64,000 bases of DNA from Sphingomonas changnyeongensis (GTDB taxonomy: Bacteria > Pseudomonadota > Alphaproteobacteria > Sphingomonadales > Sphingomonadaceae). Made by a program: the position numbers and the translations under genes. Location: positions 1,000,501 to 1,064,500 of the forward strand of contig NZ_CP047895.1 of NCBI RefSeq assembly GCF_009913435.1, given 5' to 3'. Below the pieces are notes generated by a model. It had not been told where the DNA came from. It ran no database searches and was given only the letters and a program-made list of their open reading frames with translations. Positions 55,159 through 64,000 of this stretch are shown one piece after another. Positions within the stretch are counted from its first letter, which is position 1. Every line of letters starts with the position of its first letter.

Positions 55159-56309
55159 GCTGGAAGCATCTGTTTCAAAGGGCGCTGTCCGCCGCGCCCG
55201 ACCGGCTCCACATGGCGGCGCACAGCCATCATCTGTGGCCCGATGCCAGCCTTGCCGGCCAGCAGGACGCCTGGGCCGATGCCGCGCGGCTCGCCGACCG
55301 CAAATGGGATCGGGTGATGGGCGAAATCTGGCCGCGCGCCCAGGCCGAGGTGGCGGCCGAGCTGGGGCTGCCCGATCCCGCGACGGTCTGTTTTGCGCCC
55401 AACACCCATGAACTGATCGTCCGCCTCGTCTCCGCGATCGAACGGCCGCGCCCGCTCAGGGTGCTGGCGAGCGACGGCGAGTTTCACAGCTTCCGCCGGC
55501 AGGCGGCGCGCTGGGCCGAGGCCGGGGAGATGCTGGTCGAAACCGTGCCGGTCGAACCCGCCGCCGATTTCGCCGCCCGCTTCCGCGCCGCCGCCGAACA
55601 GGGCGGGCATGATCTGATCTTTGTCAGCCAGGTGATGTTCGGCTCCGGCCTGGTCATCGACGATCTCGCGCCGCTCGCCGCGCTCGCCCGGCCCGAGGGG
55701 CCATGGGTGGTGATCGACGGCTATCACGGCTTCATGGCCGTGCCGACCGATCTCGGGCCGGTGGCGGACCGGGTCTTCTACCTGTCGGGCGGATATAAAT
55801 ATGCGATGGCGGGGGAGGGCATGGGCTTCATCCACGCCCCGCCCGGCTTTGCCCCGCGCCCGGTGGTGACCGGCTGGTATGCCGCGTTTGACGATCTGGC
55901 CCTGCCGCCCGGTGCGGTCGGCCATGCCCCGGACGCCCGCCGCTTTCTGGGCGCGACCTTCGACCCGTCGGGCCTCTACCGCTTTCTGGCGGTGCGCGAC
56001 ATGCTGGCCGCCGAAGGGCTGACGACCGCCCGGATTTCCGCCCATGTCGCGCTGCTGCGCGACCGGCTGCTCGCCGGGCTGGCGGCGACCCCGCTTGGCC
56101 ATGCAGACCTGCTCAACCCGCCGGGTGCGGGGCCGGCGGCGCGCTTCGTCGCGCTGCGCGCGCCCGCCGCACCGGGCTGGCAGCAGGCGCTCATCGCCCG
56201 CGACGTGATCACCGATGTGCGCGGCGACGTGCTCAGGATCGGCCTTGGCCTCTATCACGATGCCGGGGACGTGGACCGTTTCATTGCCGAGGCGGGGCGC
56301 CTCGGCTGA
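55155..56309 (+). CDS. Kynureninase-like PLP enzyme (class V fold)
   Basis: A 384-residue aminotransferase-class-V-fold protein. AAHSHHLWPDASLAGQQDAW at the N-terminus and the PLP-lysine segment YLSGGYKYAMAGEGMGFIHA, after VVIDGYHGFMAV, place it near kynureninases, which cut kynurenine to anthranilate and alanine. Its start (GTG) overlaps the kynA stop, so a role in tryptophan breakdown is likely. No formamidase (kynB) is seen beside it. A distinct substrate cannot be excluded. Confidence 0.8.
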   Translation: MSWKHLFQRALSAAPDRLHMAAHSHHLWPDASLAGQQDAWADAARLADRKWDRVMGEIWPRAQAEVAAELGLPDPATVCFAPNTHELIVRLVSAIERPRPLRVLASDGEFHSFRRQAARWAEAGEMLVETVPVEPAADFAARFRAAAEQGGHDLIFVSQVMFGSGLVIDDLAPLAALARPEGPWVVIDGYHGFMAVPTDLGPVADRVFYLSGGYKYAMAGEGMGFIHAPPGFAPRPVVTGWYAAFDDLALPPGAVGHAPDARRFLGATFDPSGLYRFLAVRDMLAAEGLTTARISAHVALLRDRLLAGLAATPLGHADLLNPPGAGPAARFVALRAPAAPGWQQALIARDVITDVRGDVLRIGLGLYHDAGDVDRFIAEAGRLG

Positions 56310-56327
56310 TCTGATGGAGACCGGATT

Positions 56328-57962
56328 ATGACCATTGCGATCGATCGCCGTTCCCTGGTGCGCGGGGGCGCGCTGGGCCTGGGGGCGCTGCTTCTGCCGG
56401 GCGGCGGCCGGGCGATCGCGCAGCTGGTCGCGGCGCGCGGCTTCACCCACAATGTCGCAAGCGGCGAGCCGCAGGCCCGGTCGGTGCTGCTGTGGACGCG
56501 CTTTGTCGGCAGCGGCGACAGCGCGCGGGTCCATGCCGAGGTGTCGGAAACCGCCGATTTCGCGCGCATCGTCGCGGGCGGCGATGTGGTCACCGGGCCG
56601 TTCCGCGACTGGACGGCCAAGGTGACCGTCACCGGGCTTCAGCCGGGGCGGCGCTATTTCTACCGCTTCGTCGCCGACGGGCAGACATCGCCGGTCGGGC
56701 GCACCCGCACCTTGCCCGAAGGTGCGCTCGACAGCTGGACGATCGGCGTCTTTTCCTGCTCGAACCTGCCTTATGGCTGGTTCAACGCCTATGGCCATGC
56801 GGCGGCGCGCGACGATATCGATCTGGCGCTGCACCTGGGCGATTATCTGTATGAATATGCGCGCGGCGTTTATCCGTCGCCGCGCGATGCGGTGGCCGAA
56901 CGCGTGCTCGAGCCGGTGGGCGAGATGATCCAGCTTGCCGATTACCGCACCCGCTATGCCTGTTACCGCGCCGATCCCGACCTGCAGGCGCTTCATGCCC
57001 GTGTGCCGATGCTTGCATCCTGGGATGATCATGAATCGGCCAATGATTCCTGGGAGGGCGGGGCTGAAAACCATAATCAGGGCGAGGGCGACTGGGCGGT
57101 GCGCCGTGCGGCGGCGATGCAGGCCTGGCATGAATGGATGCCGGTGTCGGATCTGCCCTATGCCGCCTATGATTTCGGCGATCTCGGCACCTATTTCCGC
57201 ACCGAAAGCCGCCTGAATGGCCGCAGCAAGCCGCTGTCGCTCGATGCCGTGCTGCGCGGCGGCGGCGACATCAGGGCGGCGCTGTCGGCGTTCCGCGACG
57301 GTCCGCTTGCCGATCCCGCGCGCACGATGCTGGGGCTGGAACAGGAAGCATGGCTGGCCGGGGCGCTCAGCGCGTCCAAGCGGGCCGGGCGGCGCTGGCA
57401 GGTCGTCGGCTTCGGCACGGTGATGGGCCAGACGCGCACGCCGGACCGGGTCGCCAACTGGCTGCCTGCCGATGCGTCGGAGCTGGTGCGCAACCGCACC
57501 CAGGCGGGTCTGGCGGCCTCGGCGGCGGGCATTCCGTTCAACCTTGATAACTGGGGCGGCTATCCGGCGGCGCGCGCCCGCTTCCTCCGCGCGGCGCAGG
57601 CGGCCGATGCCGATCTGGTCGTGCTGGCGGGCGACAGCCATAATGGCTGGGCGTTCGACCTGGCCGAGGGCGGCCGCCCGGCCGGGGTCGAGTTCGACAC
57701 CCACAGCGTCACTTCGCCGGGGTTTGAAAGCTATTTCCGGGGCGTGCCGCCGACCGATGTGGCGCGCGCGCTGGTTGAGACCAACCCGGAACTCAAATGG
57801 TGCGACACCAGCCGGCGCGGCTATATGACCGTCACGCTGACGCGCGCGGCGGCGACCGCCGAATGGACGTTCATGAACACCATCCGCACCCGCGATCCGC
57901 GCGTCGCGGCGACGCACCGGATGCGCACGCCGGCCGGGCGGCGGCAGCTGGAACAGGCCTGA
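56328..57962 (+). CDS. PhoD-family alkaline phosphatase
   Basis: Exported phosphatase/phosphodiesterase of 544 residues. The N-terminus has a Tat-type signal (DRRSLVRGGALGLGALLLP). A PhoD N-terminal domain (about 40-135) is followed by the metallophosphatase core: DIDLALHLGDYLYEYARGVY, MLASWDDHESANDSW, VVLAGDSHNGWAFDL and FDTHSVTSPGFES. Members use Ca and Fe to hydrolyse phosphate mono- and diesters under phosphate limitation. It follows the kynU-like gene after 18 bases. Confidence 0.93.
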   Translation: MTIAIDRRSLVRGGALGLGALLLPGGGRAIAQLVAARGFTHNVASGEPQARSVLLWTRFVGSGDSARVHAEVSETADFARIVAGGDVVTGPFRDWTAKVTVTGLQPGRRYFYRFVADGQTSPVGRTRTLPEGALDSWTIGVFSCSNLPYGWFNAYGHAAARDDIDLALHLGDYLYEYARGVYPSPRDAVAERVLEPVGEMIQLADYRTRYACYRADPDLQALHARVPMLASWDDHESANDSWEGGAENHNQGEGDWAVRRAAAMQAWHEWMPVSDLPYAAYDFGDLGTYFRTESRLNGRSKPLSLDAVLRGGGDIRAALSAFRDGPLADPARTMLGLEQEAWLAGALSASKRAGRRWQVVGFGTVMGQTRTPDRVANWLPADASELVRNRTQAGLAASAAGIPFNLDNWGGYPAARARFLRAAQAADADLVVLAGDSHNGWAFDLAEGGRPAGVEFDTHSVTSPGFESYFRGVPPTDVARALVETNPELKWCDTSRRGYMTVTLTRAAATAEWTFMNTIRTRDPRVAATHRMRTPAGRRQLEQA

Positions 57963-58059
57963 GCCGGGTGGCTGACCGGGCGGGCGGCGGGCGCTTGCCT
58001 GTTGCCGTGGGGGCGGATTCAGGCCAAGGATGGCCGCTTTCCGCCCCCATGCAGCTCCG

Positions 58060-59361
58060 ATGCCGCCCTTAGCCCCCTTTCCCTGGATCGACGTCGCGAT
58101 CATCCTGGCGCTGGTCGCGCTCAACGGCGTGTTCGCAATGTCCGAACTCGCGATCGTGTCGTCGCGCAAGTCGCGGCTGCAGGCGCTGGCGAAGCTGGGC
58201 AGGCGCGGGGCGAACACCGCCATCGCGCTGGCCAGCGATCCCGGCCGCTTCCTGTCGACCGTGCAGATCGGCATCACGTTGGTCGGCATCATGGCGGGCG
58301 CCTATTCGGGCGCGAGCCTGGGCGGGCCGGTCGGCGACCGGCTGGCGCGGCTGGGCGTTCCGGCTGCATGGGCGGAGGAGCTGGGCTTCGGCATCGTGAT
58401 CGCGCTCACCACCTATCTCTCGCTGATCGCGGGCGAGCTGGTGCCCAAGCAGTTCGCGCTGCGTTCGCCCGAGCCGATCGCGCTCGTGATGGCGGTGCCG
58501 ATGCGCTGGCTGGCGCGGCTCGCCGCCCCGCTCGTCTGGCTGCTCGACCGGTCGAGCGCGCTCATCTTCCGCCTGCTCGGCATGGCGCGCGAGTCCGAGG
58601 ATCATGTGACCGCCGAAGAGCTGCACATGATCGTCGCCGAGGCGAGCAAATCGGGCGTGATCGAGGAAAGCGAGCGGGCGATCATTTCCGGCGTCGTCCG
58701 CCTTGCCGACCGGCCGGTGCGCGAGGTGATGACGCCGCGCACCGACATTGACTGGATCGATGTCGATGCCGACCCCGAACAGATCCGCGCCCGGCTGATC
58801 GAAACGCCGCACACCAGGCTGCCGGTCGCCGAAGGGTCGGTCGACCGCATCATCGGCGTGATCCAGAGCCGCGACATCGTCGCCGCGATGCTGGCGGGCA
58901 AGCCGCTCGACCTGCGCGCGCTGATGCGGCCGCTGCGCGTCGTGCCCGATCAGGTCGATGCGATGGACGCGCTCGAAACGCTGCGCGCGGCGGAGGCGCC
59001 GATGGTGCTGGTCAATGACGAATATGGCCATCTGGAAGGGATCGTCACCCCCGCCGACCTGTTCATCGCCATTGCCGGCCAGTTCGCGTCCGACCAGGAC
59101 GAGGGCACCGATCCCGCCATTGTCGAGCGCGAGGACGGGTCGCTGCTGATTTCCGGCTCGCTTGCCGCCGATGCGCTGGCCGAGCGGCTGGGGCTGAGGC
59201 TGGCCGAGGACCGGGATTATGCGACCAGCGCGGGCTTTGTGCTCGCCGTGCTGCGCCATCTGCCGGTGGTCGGCGAGACGTTCGAGGAACAGGGCTGGCG
59301 GTTCGAGGTCGTCGACATGGACGGCCGCAAGATCGACAAATTGCTCGTCGCCCCGGCCTGA
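58060..59361 (+). CDS. Hemolysin-family CNNM/CorC membrane protein
   Basis: A 433-residue membrane protein: a DUF21 transmembrane domain (about 5-190, with NGVFAMSELAIVSSRKSRLQ and GELVPKQFALR), a pair of CBS domains (VMTPRTDIDWIDVD to VNDEYGHLEGIVTPADLF), and a C-terminal CorC_HlyC domain (DGSLLISGSLAADALAERLG). Relatives are linked to Mg/Co efflux rather than hemolysis. The ATG at 58060 gives the family N-terminus; one at 58030 adds ten residues. Confidence 0.9.
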   Translation: MPPLAPFPWIDVAIILALVALNGVFAMSELAIVSSRKSRLQALAKLGRRGANTAIALASDPGRFLSTVQIGITLVGIMAGAYSGASLGGPVGDRLARLGVPAAWAEELGFGIVIALTTYLSLIAGELVPKQFALRSPEPIALVMAVPMRWLARLAAPLVWLLDRSSALIFRLLGMARESEDHVTAEELHMIVAEASKSGVIEESERAIISGVVRLADRPVREVMTPRTDIDWIDVDADPEQIRARLIETPHTRLPVAEGSVDRIIGVIQSRDIVAAMLAGKPLDLRALMRPLRVVPDQVDAMDALETLRAAEAPMVLVNDEYGHLEGIVTPADLFIAIAGQFASDQDEGTDPAIVEREDGSLLISGSLAADALAERLGLRLAEDRDYATSAGFVLAVLRHLPVVGETFEEQGWRFEVVDMDGRKIDKLLVAPA

Positions 59362-59403
59362 CCGTTCACTGCCCGAACCGCCCCCGCCCGCCAGCCCAGC
59401 CTG

Positions 59404-59909
59404 TCAGCCCAGCCGGCCGAACGCGGCCTCATAGGCGGCGGTGTCGCCGGCGGCGAGCAGCCGGGCCTGCTCGACCCAGCGGTCGCGCACCGCGCGCCCG
59501 CGAAACGCGCCCAGATGCGCATCGATCCGGGCGATGTCGTCATCGCTCCAGGCGGCGATCTGGTCGAAGCGCGTGACCCCGAGGCCCTGAAGCAGCGCCG
59601 CAACCTTGGGGCCGACGCCCTTCATCCGCGTCAGATCATCGGCGGGGCCGGTGGCGGGCGCGATTGCGGGGGCGGCGGGCGCAGGCGGTTCCGCTGCCGC
59701 TGGTGCCGGGGCCGCGTCGATGGCGGGGGAACATCGGCCGGGGCCGCGCCCATGCCCATGATCACCGGCGAGATTTCCTTTTCGACGCCGTCGCGCGTGA
59801 CCGCTTCGGGCGACCGGGTCCGGCTGGACCCGATCAGCCACCAGACCGATGCGATCACGAGCGCCGCCCCGATCAGGACCAGCACCAGATTCTGCTGCAC
59901 CCATTCCAT
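59404..59909 (-). pseudogene. Membrane-anchored helix-hairpin-helix protein, frameshifted
   Basis: The protein starts MEWVQQNLVLVLIGAALVIA with one membrane helix. A linker (KEISPVIMGMGAAPADVPP) reaches a five-base homopolymer (59725-59729) where the frame breaks; the other frame continues AIDAAPAPAAAEPPAPAAPA and a helix-hairpin-helix domain (LTRMKGVGPKVAALLQGLGV, FDQIAAWSDDDIARIDAHLG). One added base restores about 168 residues. The function is unknown; HhH domains of this NADH-dehydrogenase/ribosomal type bind nucleic acid or protein. Confidence 0.78.
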
Positions 59910-59952
59910 GTTCGGCACCCTCCGTCTTGTTCGTGTTGCCCCTCGTTGGCGC

Positions 59953-61209
59953 TCAGGCAGCCGCTTCGCGTGCCGCCTCGCGCCAGCCAATGTCGCGCCG
60001 GCAGAAACCGGTCGGGAAATCGATCTGCGCGACCGCAGCATAAGCGCGCGCCTGCGCTTCGGCCACGCTGCCGCCGGTCGCGGTGACGGCGAGCACGCGT
60101 CCGCCTGCCGCCACCAGCCCGTCGGCCGTCATCCGCGTGCCGGCATGGAAGACCAGCGCCCCCCCGGCCTCCGCCGCGTCCAGCCCGGCAATCGCGCCGC
60201 CGGTCGCGGGCGTGCCCGGATAGCCATTGGCGGCAAGCACCACGGTCAGCGCGACATCGCCGGTCAGCGCGGGGGCGGCGATCTGATCCAGCCGCCCGGT
60301 CGCACAGGCATGGAACAGCGCCACCAGATCGCCGGCGAAACGCGGCATCAGCACCTGCGTCTCGGGATCGCCGAACCGGGCATTATATTCGATCAGCTTT
60401 GGACCCTGTGCGGTCAGCATCAGCCCGGCATAGAGCACGCCGACAAAGGGCGTGCCGGCATCGGCGAGCGCGGCGACCGTCGGAATGACGATTTCGGCCA
60501 TCGCCCGCGCCTCCAGCTCCGGGGTCAGCACCCGCGCGGGGCTGTAGGCGCCCATGCCGCCGGTATTGGGGCCGGTGTCGCCGTCGCCGACGCGCTTGTG
60601 ATCCTGCGCGGAACCAAAGGCGATGACCGCGCGGCCATCGGTCAGGGCGAACAGGCTTGCCTCCTCGCCGGCCAGATATTCCTCGATCACCAGCGGGCCG
60701 CCCGCTGCCGCGACCGACGCTTCGGCCTCGGCGCGGGTGTCGGCGATGACCACGCCCTTGCCGGCGGCAAGCCCGTCCGCCTTGATCACCACCGGCAGGC
60801 CGAACCGGTCGAGCGCCGCCAGCCCGGCGGCGGTATCCTCAACCCGCACATAGGCGGCGGTCGGGATGCCGTGCTCAGCGCACAGATCCTTGGTGAAGCC
60901 CTTGGACCCTTCAAGCTGCGCCGCCGCGCGGCCGGGGCCGAACACGGCGATGCCGGCGGCGCGCAGATCATCGGCCAGCCCGGCGACCAGCGGCGCTTCC
61001 GGGCCGATCACCACCAGATCGATCGCATGCTGCGCGCAGAAACCGATCACCGCGCCATGATCGGCGGGATCGATCCCGGCGGCTTCGGCATGGCGCGAGA
61101 TGCCGGGATTGCCGGGGGCCGCGTAAAGCTTGCCGAGCGTCGGGCTTTGGCCCATTTTCCAGGCCAGCGCATGTTCGCGCCCCCCCGATCCGATCAGCAG
61201 GACGTTCAT
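59953..61209 (-). CDS. purD: Phosphoribosylamine-glycine ligase
   Basis: Second enzyme of purine synthesis, an ATP-grasp ligase forming GAR. It has 418 residues. The N-terminus [76 protein letters not shown] and [20 protein letters not shown] are full family blocks. AAGGAGGA lies nine bases upstream of the ATG. That ATG shares the tetramer CATG with the divergent xseA start. Confidence 0.97.
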   Translation of the reverse strand: MNVLLIGSGGREHALAWKMGQSPTLGKLYAAPGNPGISRHAEAAGIDPADHGAVIGFCAQHAIDLVVIGPEAPLVAGLADDLRAAGIAVFGPGRAAAQLEGSKGFTKDLCAEHGIPTAAYVRVEDTAAGLAALDRFGLPVVIKADGLAAGKGVVIADTRAEAEASVAAAGGPLVIEEYLAGEEASLFALTDGRAVIAFGSAQDHKRVGDGDTGPNTGGMGAYSPARVLTPELEARAMAEIVIPTVAALADAGTPFVGVLYAGLMLTAQGPKLIEYNARFGDPETQVLMPRFAGDLVALFHACATGRLDQIAAPALTGDVALTVVLAANGYPGTPATGGAIAGLDAAEAGGALVFHAGTRMTADGLVAAGGRVLAVTATGGSVAEAQARAYAAVAQIDFPTGFCRRDIGWREAAREAAA

Positions 61210-62583
61210 GGCCAGTCTTCCTCCTTCCGCGCCCCGGCTGGACGCCGCCGGCCGGCTGTTAGCCGAGCAGCAGCCCGGCGACAACGCGCCTGCGCTCAGC
61301 GTGTCCGAACTGGCCCAGGCACTGAAGCGCGTGGTGGAGGACCGGTTCGGCCAGGTGCGGCTGCGCGGCGAGATCAGCGGGTTCAAGCGCGCCGCATCCG
61401 GCCATGCCTATCTGTCGCTCAAGGACGATCAGGCGGTGATCGACGCGGTGATGTGGAAGGGGAGCATGGCCGGGCTTGCCTTTCGCCCCGAAGACGGGAT
61501 CGAGGTGATCGCGACCGGGCGGCTGACCACCTATCCGGGCCGGTCCAAATACCAGATCGTGATCGAAAGGCTGGAACTGGCCGGGGCGGGCGCGCTGATG
61601 CAGCTGCTCGAACGGCTGAAGGCAAAGCTTGCCGCCGAGGGACTGTTCGATCCGGCGCGCAAGCGGCCGCTGCCGTTCCTGCCCCGTCGCATCGGCGTCG
61701 TGACCTCGCCGACCGGGGCGGTGATCCGCGATATCCTGCACCGGCTGGCCGACCGGTTTCCGAGCCATGTCATCGTCTGGCCGGTGCTGGTGCAGGGGCA
61801 GGGGGCCGCCGAACAGGTGGCGGCGGCGGTGACGGGCTTTGGCGCGCTGCCCGCCGACCGCCGCCCCGATCTGGTGATCGTCGCGCGCGGCGGCGGATCG
61901 ATCGAGGATCTGTGGGCGTTCAACGAGGAAATCGTCGTGCGCGCGGTGGCGGCCAGCCCGATTCCCGTGATCTCCGCCGTCGGGCATGAGACCGACACGA
62001 CATTGTGCGACTATGCCGCCGACCGCCGCGCGCCGACGCCGACCGCGGCGGCGGAAATGGCGGTGCCTGTGCGCGCCGATCTGCGCGCCTATGTCCGCGA
62101 TCAGGGCGCGCGGCTGGAACGGGTCGTGCAGCGCAGCGCCGACCGCGCGGCGGAGCGGCTGGCGGCGCTCACGCGGCTGTTGCCGGTGCCGGCGCGGCTG
62201 CTCGACCCGCAGCGCCAGCGGCTCGATGATCTGGGCGATCGGCTGGGGCGGGGCTGGGCAGGCGCATCGCCGATGCGCGCGGCGAGCTGGCACGCGCATC
62301 CGGCGCGCTGCGTCCCGGCCTGCTCCATGCGCGGCTGGAGCGCGGGCGGGACCGGCTGGCGGCGGCGTGGCGGCTGGCGCGCTCGGTCAATCCGGAAAAT
62401 CTGCTCGCCAAAGGCTATGCCTGGGTGTCGCGGCGCACCGATGGCGCGGTGGTGACCAGTGCGGTGGCTGCCCGGTCATCTGCCGGGCTGGTGCTGCATT
62501 TCGCCGACGGCACGGTTGACGTGAGGCCGGAGCGCGCGGCATCCCGCCGCGACGACGGGCCGGCCCAGCCCAGCCTGTTATGA
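61208..62583 (+). pseudogene. xseA: Exodeoxyribonuclease VII large subunit, frameshifted near the C-terminus
   Basis: Nuclease subunit that degrades single-stranded DNA with XseB. The OB-fold and core are intact: [79 protein letters not shown] and [20 protein letters not shown]. After GDRLGRG the frame breaks at the four-G run 62250-62253; the next frame continues [20 protein letters not shown] and ends [19 protein letters not shown] to the stop at 62583. One added G gives about 459 residues, the family length. Confidence 0.88.
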
Positions 62584-62629
62584 GTGGGCAGCCTGCTCTG
62601 ACCGGGGCCGGTCCGGCCTTGATCGCAAG

Positions 62630-62848
62630 ATGAAAGCGTTGAAAACGATGCTGATGTTCAACCGCAACCAGCCGGCCCGGCTGCATTATATGGCCAATGG
62701 CTTCCGCATTCTCGCGCAGGGCGACCATGTGCTGTGCGCCCTGTCCGGCGAGAAGATCGCGCTCGACGAGCTGCGCTACTGGTCGGTCGAGCGCCAGGAA
62801 CCCTATGCCAGCGCGGAGCTGGCGACCCGGGCGCTCGCTCCCAAATGA
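62630..62848 (+). CDS. DUF2093 family protein
   Basis: A 72-residue cytoplasmic protein. MFNRNQPARLHYMANGFRIL, HVLCALSGEKIALDELRYWS and VERQEPYAS match the DUF2093 family of alphaproteobacteria, which often follows xseA. Its function is unknown. The ATG at 62630 is taken; the one at 62648 gives the more usual start. Neither has a clear Shine-Dalgarno sequence. Confidence 0.85.
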   Translation: MKALKTMLMFNRNQPARLHYMANGFRILAQGDHVLCALSGEKIALDELRYWSVERQEPYASAELATRALAPK

Positions 62849-62879
62849 TGACGGTGGCGTGAGGGGCGGCGTGCGGCGC

Positions 62880-63858
62880 ATGGCGGGCGCGGGGCGGCTG
62901 GCGGCGGTGTTTCGGCATGCCGCAATCCTGCCCAACCCCATCTTTCCCAGCCCCGTCCCGCTGGCCCCGGCTCTGCTCGCGCTTGCCCTCACCGCCTGTG
63001 TCGCGCCCGGCGGCACGCGCACCGCGCCGCCTGCTGCGCCCCCGCTTCAGCCGGAGGGTCTGCCCCGGCCGCCTTTCCCGCCGCGCCGGTTGGGGACATC
63101 ATGCTCGATGCCGCGCCCCGTCAGGGCGCGGTGGTGCGCGGCTTTGCGCCGCCGGGGACGGAGCGGCTGCTGCTCGACGGCGAGCCCCTGCCGCTTGCCG
63201 GTGATGGCCGCTTCCTGATCGGGCTGGACCGCGATGCCCCGCCACGCGCGCTGCTCGTCGCCGAGCTGGCGGGGGCGGGCAGGTGTCGCGCATGATCGAC
63301 GTCGCGCCCTTCGCCTGGCCGATCGAGCATGTCGACACGCCGCGCCGCCCGGCGGTGCCCGATGCCGAGTTCGCGCGGATGCGCGCGCCGGAGCTGGCGC
63401 GCATCGCCGCCGCCCGCGCGGTCGACACCGGCAGCGGCGGCTGGCGTCAGGGCTTTTTCTGGCCCGCGCCGGGGCGGCTGAGCGGGCGGTTCGGCGCGCA
63501 GCGTTTCTATCGCGGCGGCGAGGCCGGGGCCTATCATTCGGGCCTTGATCTGGCCGGCGGCGCGGGCGCGCCGGTGACGGCGCCCGCCGACGGTGTCGTC
63601 GTGCTGGCCACGCCCGTGCCGTTCACGCTCGAGGGGCGGCTGGTCATCATCGATCATGGCATGGGCCTCAACAGCGCGTTCCTGCATCTGTCGGCCATCG
63701 ATGTGCGCGAGGGCGAGGCGGTGCGGCGCGGCCAGCGCATCGGCGCGATCGGTGCCTCCGGCCGGGTCACCGGGCCGCATCTGCACTGGGCGGTCAAATG
63801 GCGCGGCGCGCGGGTGGACCCGGCGACGCTGATCGATCCCGCCGCGCCGCCGCGCTGA
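62880..63858 (+). pseudogene. M23 family metallopeptidase, lipoprotein, frameshifted twice
   Basis: Cell-wall endopeptidase. The first frame gives a lipoprotein signal (VPLAPALLALALTACVAPGG) and a Pro-rich linker. It breaks at the C run 63063-63066; the second frame reads MLDAAPRQGAVVRGFAPPGT to VAELAG and breaks at the G run 63271-63275. The third reads VSRMIDVAPFAWPIEHVDTP and the peptidase: AYHSGLDLAGGAGAPVTAPA (first zinc His), VIIDHGMGLNSAFLHLS and GRVTGPHLHWAVKWRG. Adding a base to each run restores about 326 residues. It probably cuts peptidoglycan crosslinks. Confidence 0.82.
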
Positions 63859-63905
63859 CCGCCGATCCGATTGCGTCGGCTCCGCCGCTCAAGGCCTTTG
63901 TTTTA

Positions 63906-63955
63906 CCGCGGTTTCCGGGCCACGGGGCGAGTCCACCCGGCTCGAAAACGCGCTA
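63906..63955. repeat. Short dispersed palindromic element, copy C
   Basis: CGCGGTTTCC and CGAAAACGCG flank GGGGCGAGTCCACCCGG; its reverse complement begins TAGCGCGTTTTCGAG, matching the layout of copies A and B. It overlaps the stop codon of the gene entering from the right. Confidence 0.5.
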
Positions 63956-64000
63956 GCCGACCCGCATCCCCTTGACCGCGCGGGCCTTGCCGAAGCGGAT
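63953..64000 (-). CDS. C-terminal end of an unidentified gene
   Basis: The last 15 codons of a minus-strand frame, reading IRFGKARAVKGMRVG and a TAG stop at 63955-63953. It is too short to identify. The frame is open to the window edge. Confidence 0.45.
   Translation of the reverse strand: MRFGKARAVKGMRVG

Noticed and set aside
54969..58292. An 1107-codon minus-strand frame across kynU and phoD
   Set aside because: Shadow of two well-supported plus-strand genes; composition is typical of antisense frames.

Overview
The window is 64 kb of GC-rich, gene-dense chromosome. It reads as an alphaproteobacterium, most likely Sphingomonadales (Sphingomonas-like). The evidence is a CtrA regulator with Asp51, an alanine-ending C-terminus and an upstream TTAA-N7-TTAA box; the lysA-lptM-argH cluster; an Rrf2-headed suf operon; an HWE-type sensor kinase; a Bpt-type aminoacyl-protein transferase; and a ScfR-like regulator facing isocitrate lyase. 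No phage, plasmid, transposase or CRISPR array is visible, so the content is mainly core metabolism.

Layout. 0-5 kb: gshB (partial), yraN, rsmI, a divergent LpoA-like lipoprotein, and a nupC-type nucleoside transporter. 4.6-15.4 kb: hslVU, then rpoB and rpoC, closed by a strong terminator. 15.4-23.6 kb: a small membrane protein, a response regulator, a ZntB/CorA transporter, a siroheme dehydrogenase, lysA-lptM-argH, a divergent TlpA-like lipoprotein, dapD and a HAD nucleotidase. Lysine/DAP and arginine synthesis genes therefore lie close together. 23.7-26 kb: a large subtilisin-like lipoprotein with a probable C-terminal beta barrel. 26-32.2 kb: a tightly overlapped operon, rrf2-sufB-(unknown)-sufC-sufD-sufS-sufT-sufA, for Fe-S cluster assembly. 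32.5-38.9 kb: an AraC regulator, threonine ammonia-lyase, bpt, ctrA, tRNA-Ala(CGC) and a curA-like oxidoreductase, separated by palindromic repeats. 39-47.7 kb: a zinc metallopeptidase, a patatin, a 3-hydroxybutyrate dehydrogenase, a DUF4893-like protein, an M20 amidohydrolase, an HWE kinase with its response regulator, and isocitrate lyase. 47.9-64 kb: the ScfR-like regulator, small proteins, an HxlR regulator, rel (ppGpp), kynA-kynU, phoD, a CNNM/CorC protein, purD/xseA, a DUF2093 protein and an M23 peptidase.

Three things stand out beyond the genes. (1) A family of six long near-perfect palindromes (27-33 bp arms), with smaller modules around them, sits only in intergenic gaps between 0.6 and 38.9 kb. 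Arms differ between copies by paired, compensating changes. (2) At least ten single-base deficits in G or C runs break seven genes (sufS, the kinase, the ScfR-like regulator, a DUF2059-like gene, an HhH gene, xseA, the M23 peptidase). All are losses, which looks more like consensus error than gene decay. (3) A short unannotated unit between araC and ilvA ends in an intrinsic terminator and has a hairpin loop with CCUCC, as in anti-Shine-Dalgarno small RNAs.

Functions are read from protein family features and context only; no database search was run.
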